Shown: positions 8,404-17,320, numbered from the stretch's first letter. The stretch: DNA of 64,000 bases from Chloroflexi bacterium CFX4 (GCA_021404685.1 QWHC01000011.1:62001-126000), one strand, 5' to 3'. Notes: generated by a model from the sequence alone, not told the origin. Made by a program: numbers and translations.

Positions 8404-9975
8404 CTAAACAATCACCAGCGGCTTGCCATAAGCAGCCCGAAAAATATCGGTGTGCAACTGCGCCGACCACACCGCAACAGAGGTATCTTCCTCGCTGATC
8501 GTCTCTAATAGATAGCCGTCTTCATGCGGCTGAAGCTGCACCTCGCGCACTGCACCATCGCGGCTGCGGTCAAGCTGTTCGGCAAGGCGCAGCAGGGCAG
8601 TCATCCGCAGCAGGCGCGCCTCATCGCCCGTCTGCAAAACGGCGCCGATCTCGCCGCTGTTTGGCACACCTTTGCGGTGATATTTGGTAGCCAGCGCGAT
8701 CAGCGCCAATTCGCGGTGTGTGAAGCCGGGCAAGCCACTGTTGAGGATCAGGTAGTAGCTGTGGCGGTGATGATCGTTATAGTCAATGTTCATGCCAATA
8801 TCATGCAGCATACAGGCTGCCCACAGCAATTCGCGCTCAATCGGCTCAAAGCGGGCTGAATCCGTCTCAAGCACAGCAAGCTGATCGAACAAGCTGAGCG
8901 AAAGGTGTGCAACATGCCGTGCGTGGCGCTCTTGAAAGTTATAAAGGTGCGCCACATTAATCACGCTTGCCTCACGCACATTTTCAAACATCGGCGGATT
9001 GTGCGGCGTGCCGTTGCCGTTGAAGAAGCGTTCGTAGAACAAGCCTTCACGCACACCCTGGCTGCACACAATCAGCGATTCGGCATCGGCATGGCGCAGG
9101 CATTCTTCGACCACAATTGCCGCCGCCAAGGCAATATCCGCCCGATCAGGCTTCATACCGTTCAGCCGCGCACGCTCAGGCACGCTCAGGACTTCTAGCT
9201 GTTTGGCAATCTTGCGCACATCGGCAGCGGGCAAGGTGTAGCCGTGCAGTTCGTCCAGCGCGTAGTTGCGCTGCTTCTGAGCGATGCGCGCCAAATTCCG
9301 CAGCGAGCCGCCCTGACCAACAACTTGCATTCCGCCCTTCAGCTTGAACCACTTCAAGGCTGCCAGTTGCTCGCGGATGTGCTTCCGCAAGGCTGCAACT
9401 TGCTCTTTGGTGGGTGGCGCGCTGGGCAGCCAGTCTTCTGTGGTGCGGACTGCACCAAGTGTTAGCGAGAGCGCCTCACGCGGCTGCCGCCCTTCCACAC
9501 GGGTGATCTCAAGGCTGCCACCGCCTAGATCGATCACAAAGCCGTCGCTCAAGGTCGTGCTGTTCACGGCGGCAAGGTAGCCGTAGTAGGCTTCTTCCTC
9601 GCCGCTCAGCAGGCGCACTGTGATGCCCGTCTCACGCTGAATGCGGCTGAGGAACTCGGTACGGTTGGTCGCTTCGCGCACAGCGCTGGTTGCCACTGCC
9701 ACGATGTCCTCAATGCCAAGTGCCTTGCAGAAAGAGGCATAGAGGCGCATGACATCAACAGCGTGTGCCATTGCCTCACGGCTGAGTTTCCCCGTCGCAC
9801 CGACGCCTTGCACAAGGCGCACTGTCTCGCGCACTTCGTCCGTCAGTTGGAAGTGATAGCCGCGTAGGTAGGTCATCACAATCAGGCGGAAACTGTTGGA
9901 ACCAACGTCAATGATAGCGGTCTTTTGCAAATTGCTTTGGGTGGTTTGTGGGCGGGCGGTCAGTGATTTGAGCAT
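8404..9975 (-). CDS. Ppx/GppA phosphatase with C-terminal HD domain
   Basis: This is a 523-residue exopolyphosphatase/guanosine pentaphosphate phosphohydrolase-type protein. It probably degrades polyphosphate or pppGpp and so links phosphate and stringent control. The ASKHA-type ATPase core shows AIIDVGSNSFRLIV (phosphate 1 loop), LLSGEEEAYYGYLA and VIDLGGGSLEITRV (phosphate 2 loop). A C-terminal HD domain follows, with ACMLHDIGMNIDYNDHHRHS (metal-binding His-Asp) and a later TKYHRKG. This two-part layout is standard for the long Ppx form. It may be the last gene of the greA-led minus-strand run: it is 26 bp after the 10002-10493 gene, with AAAGGTAG upstream of the ATG. Confidence 0.9.
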   Translation of the reverse strand: MLKSLTARPQTTQSNLQKTAIIDVGSNSFRLIVMTYLRGYHFQLTDEVRETVRLVQGVGATGKLSREAMAHAVDVMRLYASFCKALGIEDIVAVATSAVREATNRTEFLSRIQRETGITVRLLSGEEEAYYGYLAAVNSTTLSDGFVIDLGGGSLEITRVEGRQPREALSLTLGAVRTTEDWLPSAPPTKEQVAALRKHIREQLAALKWFKLKGGMQVVGQGGSLRNLARIAQKQRNYALDELHGYTLPAADVRKIAKQLEVLSVPERARLNGMKPDRADIALAAAIVVEECLRHADAESLIVCSQGVREGLFYERFFNGNGTPHNPPMFENVREASVINVAHLYNFQERHARHVAHLSLSLFDQLAVLETDSARFEPIERELLWAACMLHDIGMNIDYNDHHRHSYYLILNSGLPGFTHRELALIALATKYHRKGVPNSGEIGAVLQTGDEARLLRMTALLRLAEQLDRSRDGAVREVQLQPHEDGYLLETISEEDTSVAVWSAQLHTDIFRAAYGKPLVIV

Positions 9976-10001
9976 AAATGCAGGTCTACCTTTATGGGTG
10001 G

Positions 10002-10493
10002 TTAAGGGTTCACGGCGCGGAGTGCCTCTTTGATGTGATCGCGCAAGAGCGCGATCAGGGTGGCGTGCGCGCCTTCAGCATGATCCGGCGCTAGGATGAC
10101 ATCATGATGAAAGCCGCCGGCAGCGCGTTCAAGCAGCCACAGGTCAGCGCCGATCCATGGGATGTTTGGCGTATCGTCCAGCTTATCAAAGTTGAGCTGG
10201 CGCACGCCGTGCATGAAGGCACGATAGCGCTCAGCAGGAATCTCGTGTTTCAGTTGCAAAGGTGACTCCGCCGCACGGCGGTAAATGGTGGTCATCTGCG
10301 CTGATTCCTGACCGCGCAGCCTGACCCACGTCGCAATCTGATCGGGTGCGCGCCCGTCGTGGTGCTGAATGGTCAGCCGCCAGCCCTCCACGACGTTCGG
10401 TGAACGCACCACCACTTCCAATTCCGGCACTTCCAAGCGTAGCGCAATGAGGCGCAGCGGCGCGGATTGGTGGCGCATCACCGAATTGGGCAT
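10002..10493 (-). CDS. Hypothetical protein
   Basis: This 163-residue soluble protein belongs to no family I recognise. It has no signal peptide or membrane segment and is rich in beta-type stretches (residues 10-50) followed by a helical C-terminus (ALIALLRDHIKEALRAV). The start is supported by GAGGTG about eight bases upstream, inside the end of the preceding oxidoreductase gene. A 5-bp gap to that gene and 26 bp to the Ppx/GppA gene suggest it is part of the greA - oxidoreductase - ppx transcript. Confidence 0.6.
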   Translation of the reverse strand: MPNSVMRHQSAPLRLIALRLEVPELEVVVRSPNVVEGWRLTIQHHDGRAPDQIATWVRLRGQESAQMTTIYRRAAESPLQLKHEIPAERYRAFMHGVRQLNFDKLDDTPNIPWIGADLWLLERAAGGFHHDVILAPDHAEGAHATLIALLRDHIKEALRAVNP

Positions 10494-10498
10494 GAAGT

Positions 10499-11530
10499 CT
10501 ACACCTCTAAGATAACCTTGCCGAAAACATCGCCTTGTGCCAGCCGTTCGTGCGCCTGGCGCGCTTCTGCCAATGGATAGCGCGCACTGATCAGCGGCTT
10601 CAGTTTGCCCTCAAACATCAGGCGCATCACCTGCACAAAATCAGCGTGATTTGCCATCGTGCTGCCGATAATACTGATATGTTTGGCGAAAAGATAGCGC
10701 AGATCGATCTCAGAATCATAACCGCTGGTATTGCCAACGATCAGGATTTTGCCGCCGCGCTTGACGGCACGAATGCTGCCGTTGATGGTCGCTTTACCAA
10801 CGTTATCCACCACAATATCCACGCCGCGCCGTTCGGTGCGCTGAAAAATCGCACGGATCCAGTCCTCCGCGCTGCGGTCAATGGCAGCATCAGCGCCAAG
10901 CGCCAGTGCTTGGGCAGCTTTTTCAGCGCTGCTGGCAACCACATAGACGGTTGCGCCTGCCAGCTTGGCAATCTGAATGCTGGCAGAGTTCACACCGCCA
11001 CCCGCACCGACGATCAGGACACTCTCGCCTGCCCGTAAGCCGCCGCGCCGAATCAGGCTGTGCCAGGCTGTCAGGTAAACCAGTGCGGCTGCCGCTGCCT
11101 GCTCATAGCTGACGTGATCAGGCAGCTTCAAGACGTTGCGCGCAGGCACCACCACATACTCGGCATACGTGCCGTGCATATCTTCGCCCAGAATGCCGAA
11201 CTTTGGGCAGAGGTTTTCTTGTCCGCTCAGGCACAGGTCGCAGCGCCCACAGCCAATGCCGGGATTCAGCACCACACGGTCGCCAACTGCCAAGCCTTCG
11301 GCGCCTTCACCCAGTGCGTCAATCTCACCGGCGGCATCCGCGCCTAGAATGTGTGGCAGGGGCAGCTTAATGCCTGCCCAACCATCGCGCACCCACAGAT
11401 CAAGGCGATTGAGGGCAGCCGCACGCACGCGCACGCGCACCTCGCCGATGGCGGGCTGCGGCGTGGGAAAATCGTCCACATAGCGCAGTTTTTCCGCGCC
11501 GCCGTGTTCATCAATCAGAATGGCACGCAT
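10499..11530 (-). CDS. Zinc-binding MDR-family oxidoreductase
   Basis: This is a 343-residue medium-chain NAD(P)H-dependent dehydrogenase/quinone-reductase-like enzyme. Visible motifs are ALNRLDLWVRDG (substrate-side loop), LGADAAGEIDALG, a structural-zinc loop CGRCDLCLSGQENLCPKFG with four Cys, and a Rossmann loop VGAGGGVNSASIQIAKLAG. The first catalytic-zinc position reads AALNRLDLW rather than CGSD, which places it among MDRs that keep the structural zinc but not the usual catalytic Cys. The substrate is unknown. It starts six bases after the greA stop, so it is very probably co-transcribed with greA. Confidence 0.85.
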   Translation of the reverse strand: MRAILIDEHGGAEKLRYVDDFPTPQPAIGEVRVRVRAAALNRLDLWVRDGWAGIKLPLPHILGADAAGEIDALGEGAEGLAVGDRVVLNPGIGCGRCDLCLSGQENLCPKFGILGEDMHGTYAEYVVVPARNVLKLPDHVSYEQAAAAALVYLTAWHSLIRRGGLRAGESVLIVGAGGGVNSASIQIAKLAGATVYVVASSAEKAAQALALGADAAIDRSAEDWIRAIFQRTERRGVDIVVDNVGKATINGSIRAVKRGGKILIVGNTSGYDSEIDLRYLFAKHISIIGSTMANHADFVQVMRLMFEGKLKPLISARYPLAEARQAHERLAQGDVFGKVILEV

Positions 11531-11536
11531 GGGAGG

Positions 11537-12016
11537 CTACTTAGACGCTTTCACACTCTTGATCTTAAAGATCAGCACGCCGGATGGTGTGTTCACCTGT
11601 ACCTTTTCGCCCGCCTTGCGCCCTAACAGCGCCTGCCCAAGCGGACTCTCGTTGGAGATTTTGCCCTCGCGTGGATTTGCCTCTGCCGCGCCGACGATGA
11701 TGAACGTCTCAGGCGCTTCGCCTTCCTCTTGCACGGTCACTTCTGAGCCAAGATTGACAACCTTTGCCGATTTTTTATCAATATCGCTAATAATGACAGC
11801 GCTTCGCAGCATATCCTCAATATAGTTGATGCGCCCTTCCAAAAATGCCTGCTGCTCTTTGGCATCTTGATAATCGGCATTTTCCGAGAGATCACCTTGT
11901 GAGATCGCCTCTTTCAGTTTGGCGGCAAGCTCCGGGCGTTTGACGGTCTTTAATTCTTCCAGTTCGCGCCGAAGCTCTGCCGCACCTTCTTCGGTAAGGT
12001 ATTTCACATCCGACAT
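11537..12016 (-). CDS. greA: Transcription elongation factor GreA
   Basis: GreA rescues backtracked RNA polymerase by inserting its coiled coil into the secondary channel and stimulating RNA cleavage. The 159-residue product has the N-terminal coiled coil (KYLTEEGAAELRRELEELK onward), the tip acidic region GDLSENADYQDAKEQQAFLE with the two catalytic acidic residues, and the C-terminal FKBP-like domain (SPLGQALLGRKAGEKVQV). The reading frame extends to 12118, but the ATG at 12016 (MSDVKYLTEEG) is the normal start and gives the usual length. An extended -10 promoter lies at 12127-12135. It leads an operon with an oxidoreductase. Confidence 0.95.
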   Translation of the reverse strand: MSDVKYLTEEGAAELRRELEELKTVKRPELAAKLKEAISQGDLSENADYQDAKEQQAFLEGRINYIEDMLRSAVIISDIDKKSAKVVNLGSEVTVQEEGEAPETFIIVGAAEANPREGKISNESPLGQALLGRKAGEKVQVNTPSGVLIFKIKSVKASK

Positions 12017-12126
12017 ACTAAATAAAGCCTCACTTCGTTTTGGCAGCGCCCACATCGGGGCAGCACACAGGTTTTCACGACGGGTGGTATGCAGCACCTT
12101 TTCAGGATAGTGCAGCACATACGGTA

Positions 12127-12135
12127 ATTATACCA
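12127..12135 (-). promoter_or_regulatory. Extended -10 promoter of greA
   Basis: The minus strand reads TGGTATAAT (plus 12135 to 12127), a perfect -10 hexamer preceded by TGN. The -35 region is poor (ACCTTT at 17 bp), as is usual for extended -10 promoters. The leader to the greA ATG would be about 100 nt. Confidence 0.55.
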
Positions 12136-12202
12136 CAAGGCAATTGCCCAAAGGTTAGGGCGGAACGCACAGATTCGGCAATGCGCCTAACTGGGGCGCA
12201 CA

Positions 12203-12230
12203 TTGCGATTCTGACTCAATGCGCTATGAT
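12203..12230 (+). promoter_or_regulatory. Sigma-70-type promoter for the 12279-13524 pair
   Basis: TTGCGA (12203-12208) and TATGAT (12225-12230) are separated by 16 bp, about 50 bp upstream of the ATG at 12279. The element is divergent from the greA promoter. Confidence 0.5.
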
Positions 12231-12278
12231 TGTAGGCATGAACGCACCGCGCCCTAGAAGGATTCACCAGAGAAAACC

Positions 12279-12665
12279 ATGCGCCGCTTTGCGCTTTTGA
12301 TGCTGCTTGGCACCCTAATTGGGCTTGGCATTGGGCTAACGCTTGGCTGGTTGGTGCTGCCTGTTGCACCAAGCACCAGCCCACTGAGCGACCTTGCCCG
12401 CCGCCATAAAGAGGATTATACAATCATGGTGGCGGCTGCCTTTCAGGTGGATAACGACCTGAACGCAGCCGTAGAGCGCTTGCGCCTGCTTGGCGTGGCG
12501 GATCCTTTCACCTATGTGCGCGACCTGACCGAACGTTTCATCGTGCAGGCAGGCGTCACCCGTGAGGGCGACGCACGCACCCTTGTGCAGCTTTCCTGCG
12601 CGATGGGACTTTGCACCACGCCCATGCAGCCGTTCTTGCTGCCAAGCGCACGGTCGGGATCATAA
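12279..12665 (+). CDS. Small membrane-anchored protein, related to the next gene
   Basis: This 128-residue protein has an N-terminal signal anchor (residues 4-30, LLGTLIGLGIGLTLGWLVLP) and a helical extracytoplasmic domain: DYTIMVAAAFQVDNDL, then VERLRLLG and a DPFTYVRDLTERF segment. The same layout appears at the start of the next gene (VLILISLAYARDRRIE, AAQRLLDL), so the two look like tandem paralogues. No family is recognised. The next ATG is four bases after this stop, so they form a transcriptional unit. Confidence 0.65.
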   Translation: MRRFALLMLLGTLIGLGIGLTLGWLVLPVAPSTSPLSDLARRHKEDYTIMVAAAFQVDNDLNAAVERLRLLGVADPFTYVRDLTERFIVQAGVTREGDARTLVQLSCAMGLCTTPMQPFLLPSARSGS

Positions 12666-12669
12666 GCCT

Positions 12670-13524
12670 ATGCGCCCGACCGTCATCTTGTGGGCAATTC
12701 CGATCCTGATTGGCATTCTGCTTGGCGCCTTGCTGGGCTTGCTCTACGCCTTGCGCGTTGATCCGCGGGTGACGACGGACGTCAACTTTGCCCAGCTTGC
12801 CGAAAGCGACAAGCGCAACGTGCTGATCCTGATCAGCCTTGCCTATGCCCGTGATCGGCGGATTGAGGTTGCCGCGCAGCGCCTGCTCGATCTGGATAAG
12901 GACTGGCAAGCGCTGGCAGATGCCGCCTGCGAATTTGCCCAAACGGGCTATGCCAGCACCAATACAGGCTTGCTTGCCATCCGCAGCATGGTGGAATTGG
13001 CAGGCGCACAGGGCTATAGCGGCTGCGCCTCTGCCCTGATCCCTGTCTTTTCGCCAACGCCGCGCCCAAGCCCAACGCCCTTCCCAACAGCCACACCGAC
13101 GCGCCCTCTCGTGCCGACCAAAACACCGACCGAATCACCGCCCAGCACACCGACCGCGCTTGCCCTGCTGACCACGCCCACGCCACGCGGCGATTTTATC
13201 GTGGCAAATATTGTGCCGTTTTGCGATCCGCGCCTGCCTTCCATCCTGGAGTTTTCCGTGCGCGATGTAAACGGCAGCGGCATTCCCGGCGTGGCGATTG
13301 AAGTGCGCTTCGGCACAACGCGCCAACGGCTGTTCACCGGCTTAAAGCCTGAGCGGGATAGTGGCTATGCCGATTTTGAGATGCAGCCCGATGAAATCTA
13401 CCGTGCTGAACTGCCCTCCCTCAGCGAAGCGACGCGCCCGCTGGAGGCAAGCGCCTGCACCGCCCAAAACGGAGCGCGCACACGCACCAGCTACCGCATC
13501 ATCTTCCAGCGTACCCGTCCCTAA
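12670..13524 (+). CDS. Membrane-anchored protein with Thr-Pro linker and C-terminal beta domain
   Basis: The product has 284 residues from the ATG at 12670. The same frame is open back to 12562 but would overlap the previous gene. The order is: signal anchor (about residues 5-27, LIGILLGALLGLLYAL), a helical domain resembling the previous protein, a Pro/Thr-rich linker (about 130-175), and a C-terminal domain with FSVRDVNGSGIPGVAIEVRF and SGYADFEMQPD. The last stretch has the feel of a carboxypeptidase-regulatory or Ig-like beta sandwich. It is probably exported and displayed outside the membrane; the role is unknown. Confidence 0.65.
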   Translation: MRPTVILWAIPILIGILLGALLGLLYALRVDPRVTTDVNFAQLAESDKRNVLILISLAYARDRRIEVAAQRLLDLDKDWQALADAACEFAQTGYASTNTGLLAIRSMVELAGAQGYSGCASALIPVFSPTPRPSPTPFPTATPTRPLVPTKTPTESPPSTPTALALLTTPTPRGDFIVANIVPFCDPRLPSILEFSVRDVNGSGIPGVAIEVRFGTTRQRLFTGLKPERDSGYADFEMQPDEIYRAELPSLSEATRPLEASACTAQNGARTRTSYRIIFQRTRP

Positions 13525-13639
13525 AATGCCTGCGCCGAAAAGCGTAGGCTAAGCGTTGGCTTAGTAGCACTTCCACGCCTTCGCAACCGCGTTATACTTG
13601 CCCCTTGCAATTGTTAAAGGTTGTTAAGGATTACTGCTC

Positions 13640-15130
13640 ATGTCTCGTAGACTTCGTGTGGCGCTATTGGCTGCCCTCGCCTTCGCTTGGCTCTCGCTAA
13701 TAGCACTCTCTGCGGCTGCCCCAAATGCCGCCGCCCAAGGGCTTTCCACCAACACGCCGCGCCCAACGCGCACGCCAACGCTAGGCGCGCTGCCAACTAA
13801 TACGCCGCGCCTCGTCCGCACGCCCACACTGAGCCTCTCCAGCACGCCAACACCCATCCCTGAGCCAACACTGCCGATCTTGGGCACCTATGTTACGCCG
13901 GTTGTGCTGCCGCCGACTGCTATTCCGTTGGCTGCGCCCTTGCCCGAATATCCCGAAGGCGATGATATTCTTACGATCCTGCTGCTTGGCAGCGATACCA
14001 CTGAGCGCAACCTCACCCAACGCACCGATGTGATAGTGGTGGTCGTCATCAACCGCAGCGCAGGCAGCGTCAGTATGCTGCACTTGCCGCGCGATTTATA
14101 TGTCTACGCGCCCAACGATACCATGCGGAAGCTGAACACGGTTGCTGATCAGGGCATCAAGATGTATGGTGCTGGTGGCGGCAGCCGCCTGCTGAAAGAG
14201 ACGCTGCAATACAACTTTGGCATCAAGGTGGATTTCTACGCACGGGTTGGCTTCACCGAATTCCAAGAGATTATCGAGGCATTAGGTGGCTTGACGATCA
14301 GTGTAGATTGCGGCATTCAGGGCAACCGCCTTAAGGCGCCCAATTTAGACATCTACGATCCCGAGAGCTATGAAGTCTACACCTTGAACATTGGTCGCCA
14401 CACGCTTGATCCGTACATGGCGCTGTGGTACGTGCGCGCACGCGGCAGCAGCAGCGATATTGACCGCGGCAGGCGGCAGTTGGAAGTGCTAACCGCCATT
14501 TGGCGGCAAGCGCGCAGTGCAGGACTGCTGACCCAGGCAACGGTGCTGGTGCCAGAACTGCTCAAGATTGTGGAAACGGACATGAGCGCCGCCGATCTGC
14601 TAGGCTTGGTGCCATTGGCGCTCAGCCTAGAGCCAGCTAACGTCCAGCAAATCGTGCTGCAACAGAACGTCCACTTCAGGCAGTGGTATACTACAGATAC
14701 AGGCACCTTCACATGGCTGCCCAACGCCGAAGCCATGCGCGAGGCGGTTCAGAACCTGTTTACGCCACCAACGCGCAACCGCCTTAGCGGTGAAAATCCG
14801 CGTGTGGCTGTGGCGGCTGCCAACGTGCTGAGCGGTTATGATCAGGTGGCGGCGGATCGGTTGGCGGCGGAAGGCTTCCGCGTGATGATGCTTGGCACAG
14901 AAGGCGCGGTGAACCGCAGTTACACTGCCTTGTACGACTATACCGGCGGTGCGATGCCGCAAAGCTTAGAGATTATCCGCCGTGTGCTGCGGATTTCGGA
15001 GCAGCTTGTCATCTCTGAGCCAAATCCGAATGCGCCTTATGATTTCCGTGTGGATATGGGTCACGATTACTATCAATCCTGCCTGTATCGCCTGCCTGAG
15101 AGTGCACCTGCCGAAGGTAATGGAGAGTAA
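13640..15130 (+). CDS. LytR-CpsA-Psr (LCP) family protein with LytR_C domain
   Basis: LCP proteins transfer lipid-linked glycopolymers to the cell wall or other surface acceptors, outside the membrane. This 496-residue protein has a signal peptide (residues 1-33, ending AAAQG), a Thr/Pro-rich linker (35-80) and then the LCP core. In the core, DILTILLLGSDTTE, RTDVIVVVVINR, SMLHLPRDLYVYAP and YVRARGSSSDIDRGRRQ provide the Asp and Arg residues that bind the pyrophosphate. A C-terminal LytR_C-like domain follows (VAVAAANVLSGYDQVAADRL...). A weak -10 (TATACT, 13593-13598) lies upstream, without a good -35. The methyltransferase gene begins nine bases after its stop. Confidence 0.88.
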   Translation: MSRRLRVALLAALAFAWLSLIALSAAAPNAAAQGLSTNTPRPTRTPTLGALPTNTPRLVRTPTLSLSSTPTPIPEPTLPILGTYVTPVVLPPTAIPLAAPLPEYPEGDDILTILLLGSDTTERNLTQRTDVIVVVVINRSAGSVSMLHLPRDLYVYAPNDTMRKLNTVADQGIKMYGAGGGSRLLKETLQYNFGIKVDFYARVGFTEFQEIIEALGGLTISVDCGIQGNRLKAPNLDIYDPESYEVYTLNIGRHTLDPYMALWYVRARGSSSDIDRGRRQLEVLTAIWRQARSAGLLTQATVLVPELLKIVETDMSAADLLGLVPLALSLEPANVQQIVLQQNVHFRQWYTTDTGTFTWLPNAEAMREAVQNLFTPPTRNRLSGENPRVAVAAANVLSGYDQVAADRLAAEGFRVMMLGTEGAVNRSYTALYDYTGGAMPQSLEIIRRVLRISEQLVISEPNPNAPYDFRVDMGHDYYQSCLYRLPESAPAEGNGE

Positions 15131-15139
15131 CGCCAACCA

Positions 15140-15925
15140 ATGACGCAGCCAACCAACGTAACCACACCCAGCTATGATCAGACGCGGCAAGCCTGGCGCA
15201 GCATTTGGCAAGAAACGAATTTTGCCCGTGAACTGGCAACGTTGGCTTATCCGCGTGCGCGTGAGCTGCTCAATTTGTACCTGCCCTACCTCGACCGTGC
15301 CGCGCCCGTCCTAGAAGCTGGCTGCGGACCTGGGCACGTCGTTTATCACTTGCGGCAGCAAGGTTATGCAGCGTTCGGGCTGGACTATGCGCCGGAGGCA
15401 CTGCTGCCAACCCTTGCCCATCTGCCCGATCTGCCGCTGCACTTGGGCGATGTGCATCATCTGCCGTATGCCGCCAACACCTTTGGCGGCTACCTTTCCT
15501 TTGGCGTGGTTGAGCATTTTGAGCAAGGTCCGACGGATGCCCTGCGCGAGGCGTTCCGTGTGCTGCGGCAGGGCGGCGTGTTGGTGCTGACCACACCAAC
15601 GCCAACCTTTGTGGACGGCTTGCGCGCCGTAGCGGATCGCCTGATCCCAGCGCGCCGTGCGCGTCCGCCGCGGGCGGCATACTACGAGACTGCCTACACA
15701 GGCGCACAGCTTGCCGCGTTTTGCCGTGTGGTTGGCTTCAAGGTGCTGAAGGTTGTGCCATACTCGCACAGCTTCACCTTTTATGGGTTGCACCGCGTCT
15801 TTCGTGGGAAGGGCTACTATCAAACGTCGGGCTTGGCAGAGTTTTTCGGTAAGTTAGGGCGGCTGGTTGCGCCGCAACGCACAGCGTTTGCCACACTTGT
15901 GCTGGCGGAAAAGCCGCGCACCTAG
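15140..15925 (+). CDS. Class I SAM-dependent methyltransferase
   Basis: This is a 261-residue Rossmann-fold methyltransferase. Motif I is VLEAGCGPGHVVYHL (SAM-binding Gly loop), the acidic end of strand 2 is FGLDYAPEAL, and motif post-I/II is LGDVHHLPYAANTFGG. FRVLRQGGVLVLTTP matches the usual motif III. It is of the UbiE/Methyltransf_11 type; the substrate is unknown. It is co-directional with and nine bases from the LCP gene, which suggests a cell-surface glycopolymer or lipid substrate, but that is inference only. It ends 12 bp before a perfect 22-bp palindrome that probably terminates transcription. Confidence 0.85.
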   Translation: MTQPTNVTTPSYDQTRQAWRSIWQETNFARELATLAYPRARELLNLYLPYLDRAAPVLEAGCGPGHVVYHLRQQGYAAFGLDYAPEALLPTLAHLPDLPLHLGDVHHLPYAANTFGGYLSFGVVEHFEQGPTDALREAFRVLRQGGVLVLTTPTPTFVDGLRAVADRLIPARRARPPRAAYYETAYTGAQLAAFCRVVGFKVLKVVPYSHSFTFYGLHRVFRGKGYYQTSGLAEFFGKLGRLVAPQRTAFATLVLAEKPRT

Positions 15926-15937
15926 CCACCAAAGCAG

Positions 15938-15959
15938 CAGGCGGGAAATTTCCCGCCTG
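15938..15959. terminator. Palindromic bidirectional terminator between convergent genes
   Basis: This is a perfect 22-bp palindrome, CAGGCGGGAAA followed directly by TTTCCCGCCTG. It lies between the methyltransferase stop (15925) and the alpha/beta hydrolase stop (15991). No long T-run follows. A related GGCGGGAA / TTCCCGCC hairpin occurs at 29221-29240. Confidence 0.6.
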
Positions 15960-15990
15960 TTCCTCTGGAATGCCTGCCCTGCTTGCAAGC

Positions 15991-17196
15991 CTAGCGCACG
16001 GTGCGCTTCCACTGATCCTTAAACTGGACGTTGGTCAGATCAGTTGCCTCTAAAAAGTCCAAGAGCAGGCGGTTAAACTTCGCGGTGATCTCCAACATTG
16101 GAAAATGCCCAACCGTCGGCTCAATCAGGGGCAGGAAATAGCCGTTCTGCTTGCCGCGATTAATGCGCTGGATCAGCATTTCGCTGGGCGGCGGCAAGAG
16201 CGTATCATCTTCGCCGTGCAACAGCAGCGTCGGCGTCATCAGGCGTTTCAGCTCAAGGGCAAGGTTTTGCGCGCTCAGCGATTGCGCGGTGCGCGTGAAG
16301 GCTGCCTCATCGGCTTTGGTCACTTCGGCGCGCAGCATTTCCAGGTCGGGCATATCGCGGGCGGCGTGTTTCACCAACAAGGCGGGCGGCTTGCCGGCTG
16401 AAAGGGCAGCGAGAATGGCAGCAAAGCCTTGTGCAATCGGTGCGGACGGTGGCTCGGCGGGCGTGTTCGGCACGGTGGCAATCGAAAGCGGCAGCACGGG
16501 CGCAGCGGGTGGCTGCTGCGCTGCCCGAAACGGATTGGCAGCAAGCGTTTCGCTGGTATGGCTGTATTGCACGCTGCTTGGCGGTGGCGTGGCAGCCGTC
16601 GGTGTGGTCGGTGCAGCAGGCGCCTTCGGCAGGCTGGGCGAACTCGGCGCATTTTGGGCGTTCGGCGTGCTTTGTGGGCTAGGGGTGTTCGGCGTGTTGG
16701 GTGCGCTTGAGGCGGGCGTGCTTGGCGCGTTGGTTGGGCTGGGTGGGTTTGGCACAGGGTCAGCAGGTTTGGGCGGTGCGGTTGGGCGCGGCTGCATATT
16801 GGCAGGCAGTTCATCGCCCCAGCCGCCCATATCCACCAACGGCGGGCTGATCAGCAGCAGGCGGTGGGTATATTCGGGATATTGGCGGGCAAAGTTCAGG
16901 CAAACCGCCGCCCCCAGCGAATGCCCAACCAAGACTGCCTTCCGAATACCCATGCCCTCAAAAAACTTAAAGAGCATGGACACCTGCTCTTTGATGGCAT
17001 ACTTGTTGGCGTCTTTGCCCGAATCACCAAAACCCCAGAGGTCAATCGCATAGGCGCGATATTTACCGCTGAGATGCTGCATGGTTGGCACCCAATACCG
17101 CCACGAACCGAGCCACCCATGCACAAGGATGACTGGGCGTCCACGTCCGAGTGCTTCGTAGTGAACAAGATCGTTTTCGATGGTTATTGCGCTCAT
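15991..17196 (-). CDS. Alpha/beta hydrolase with a large Pro/Ala/Thr/Ser insertion in the lid
   Basis: This is a 401-residue serine hydrolase. The N-terminal half has the oxyanion-hole region VILVHGWLGSWRYW and nucleophile elbow VGHSLGAA (Ser near residue 93). The C-terminal half carries the acid (LLHGEDDTLLPP, Asp330/331) and the base His (TVGHFPML, about 364). Between them, residues about 134-250 are a low-complexity stretch of Pro, Ala, Thr, Ser and Asn that replaces or extends the cap domain. Typical family members are near 270-290 residues, so the extra length equals the insert. The ATG has AAAGG upstream. No signal peptide is seen. The substrate is unknown. Confidence 0.82.
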   Translation of the reverse strand: MSAITIENDLVHYEALGRGRPVILVHGWLGSWRYWVPTMQHLSGKYRAYAIDLWGFGDSGKDANKYAIKEQVSMLFKFFEGMGIRKAVLVGHSLGAAVCLNFARQYPEYTHRLLLISPPLVDMGGWGDELPANMQPRPTAPPKPADPVPNPPSPTNAPSTPASSAPNTPNTPSPQSTPNAQNAPSSPSLPKAPAAPTTPTAATPPPSSVQYSHTSETLAANPFRAAQQPPAAPVLPLSIATVPNTPAEPPSAPIAQGFAAILAALSAGKPPALLVKHAARDMPDLEMLRAEVTKADEAAFTRTAQSLSAQNLALELKRLMTPTLLLHGEDDTLLPPPSEMLIQRINRGKQNGYFLPLIEPTVGHFPMLEITAKFNRLLLDFLEATDLTNVQFKDQWKRTVR

Positions 17197-17320
17197 GGCA
17201 AGCCTTTTACATTCCGACGCGGGCGAACCTGAAACTGATTATACTGCATTCTACAGGATTTCATAAACAGATGGCTGCTTACCCCTGCGCCATTCTAACC
17301 CTTTGTGAGAAAATCGCTAT

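Noticed and set aside
16151..17053. 300-codon plus-strand frame opposite the alpha/beta hydrolase
   Set aside because: Its Gly/Ala/Val-rich text mirrors the Pro/Ala/Thr insert of the real hydrolase, whose catalytic motifs are intact on the minus strand.
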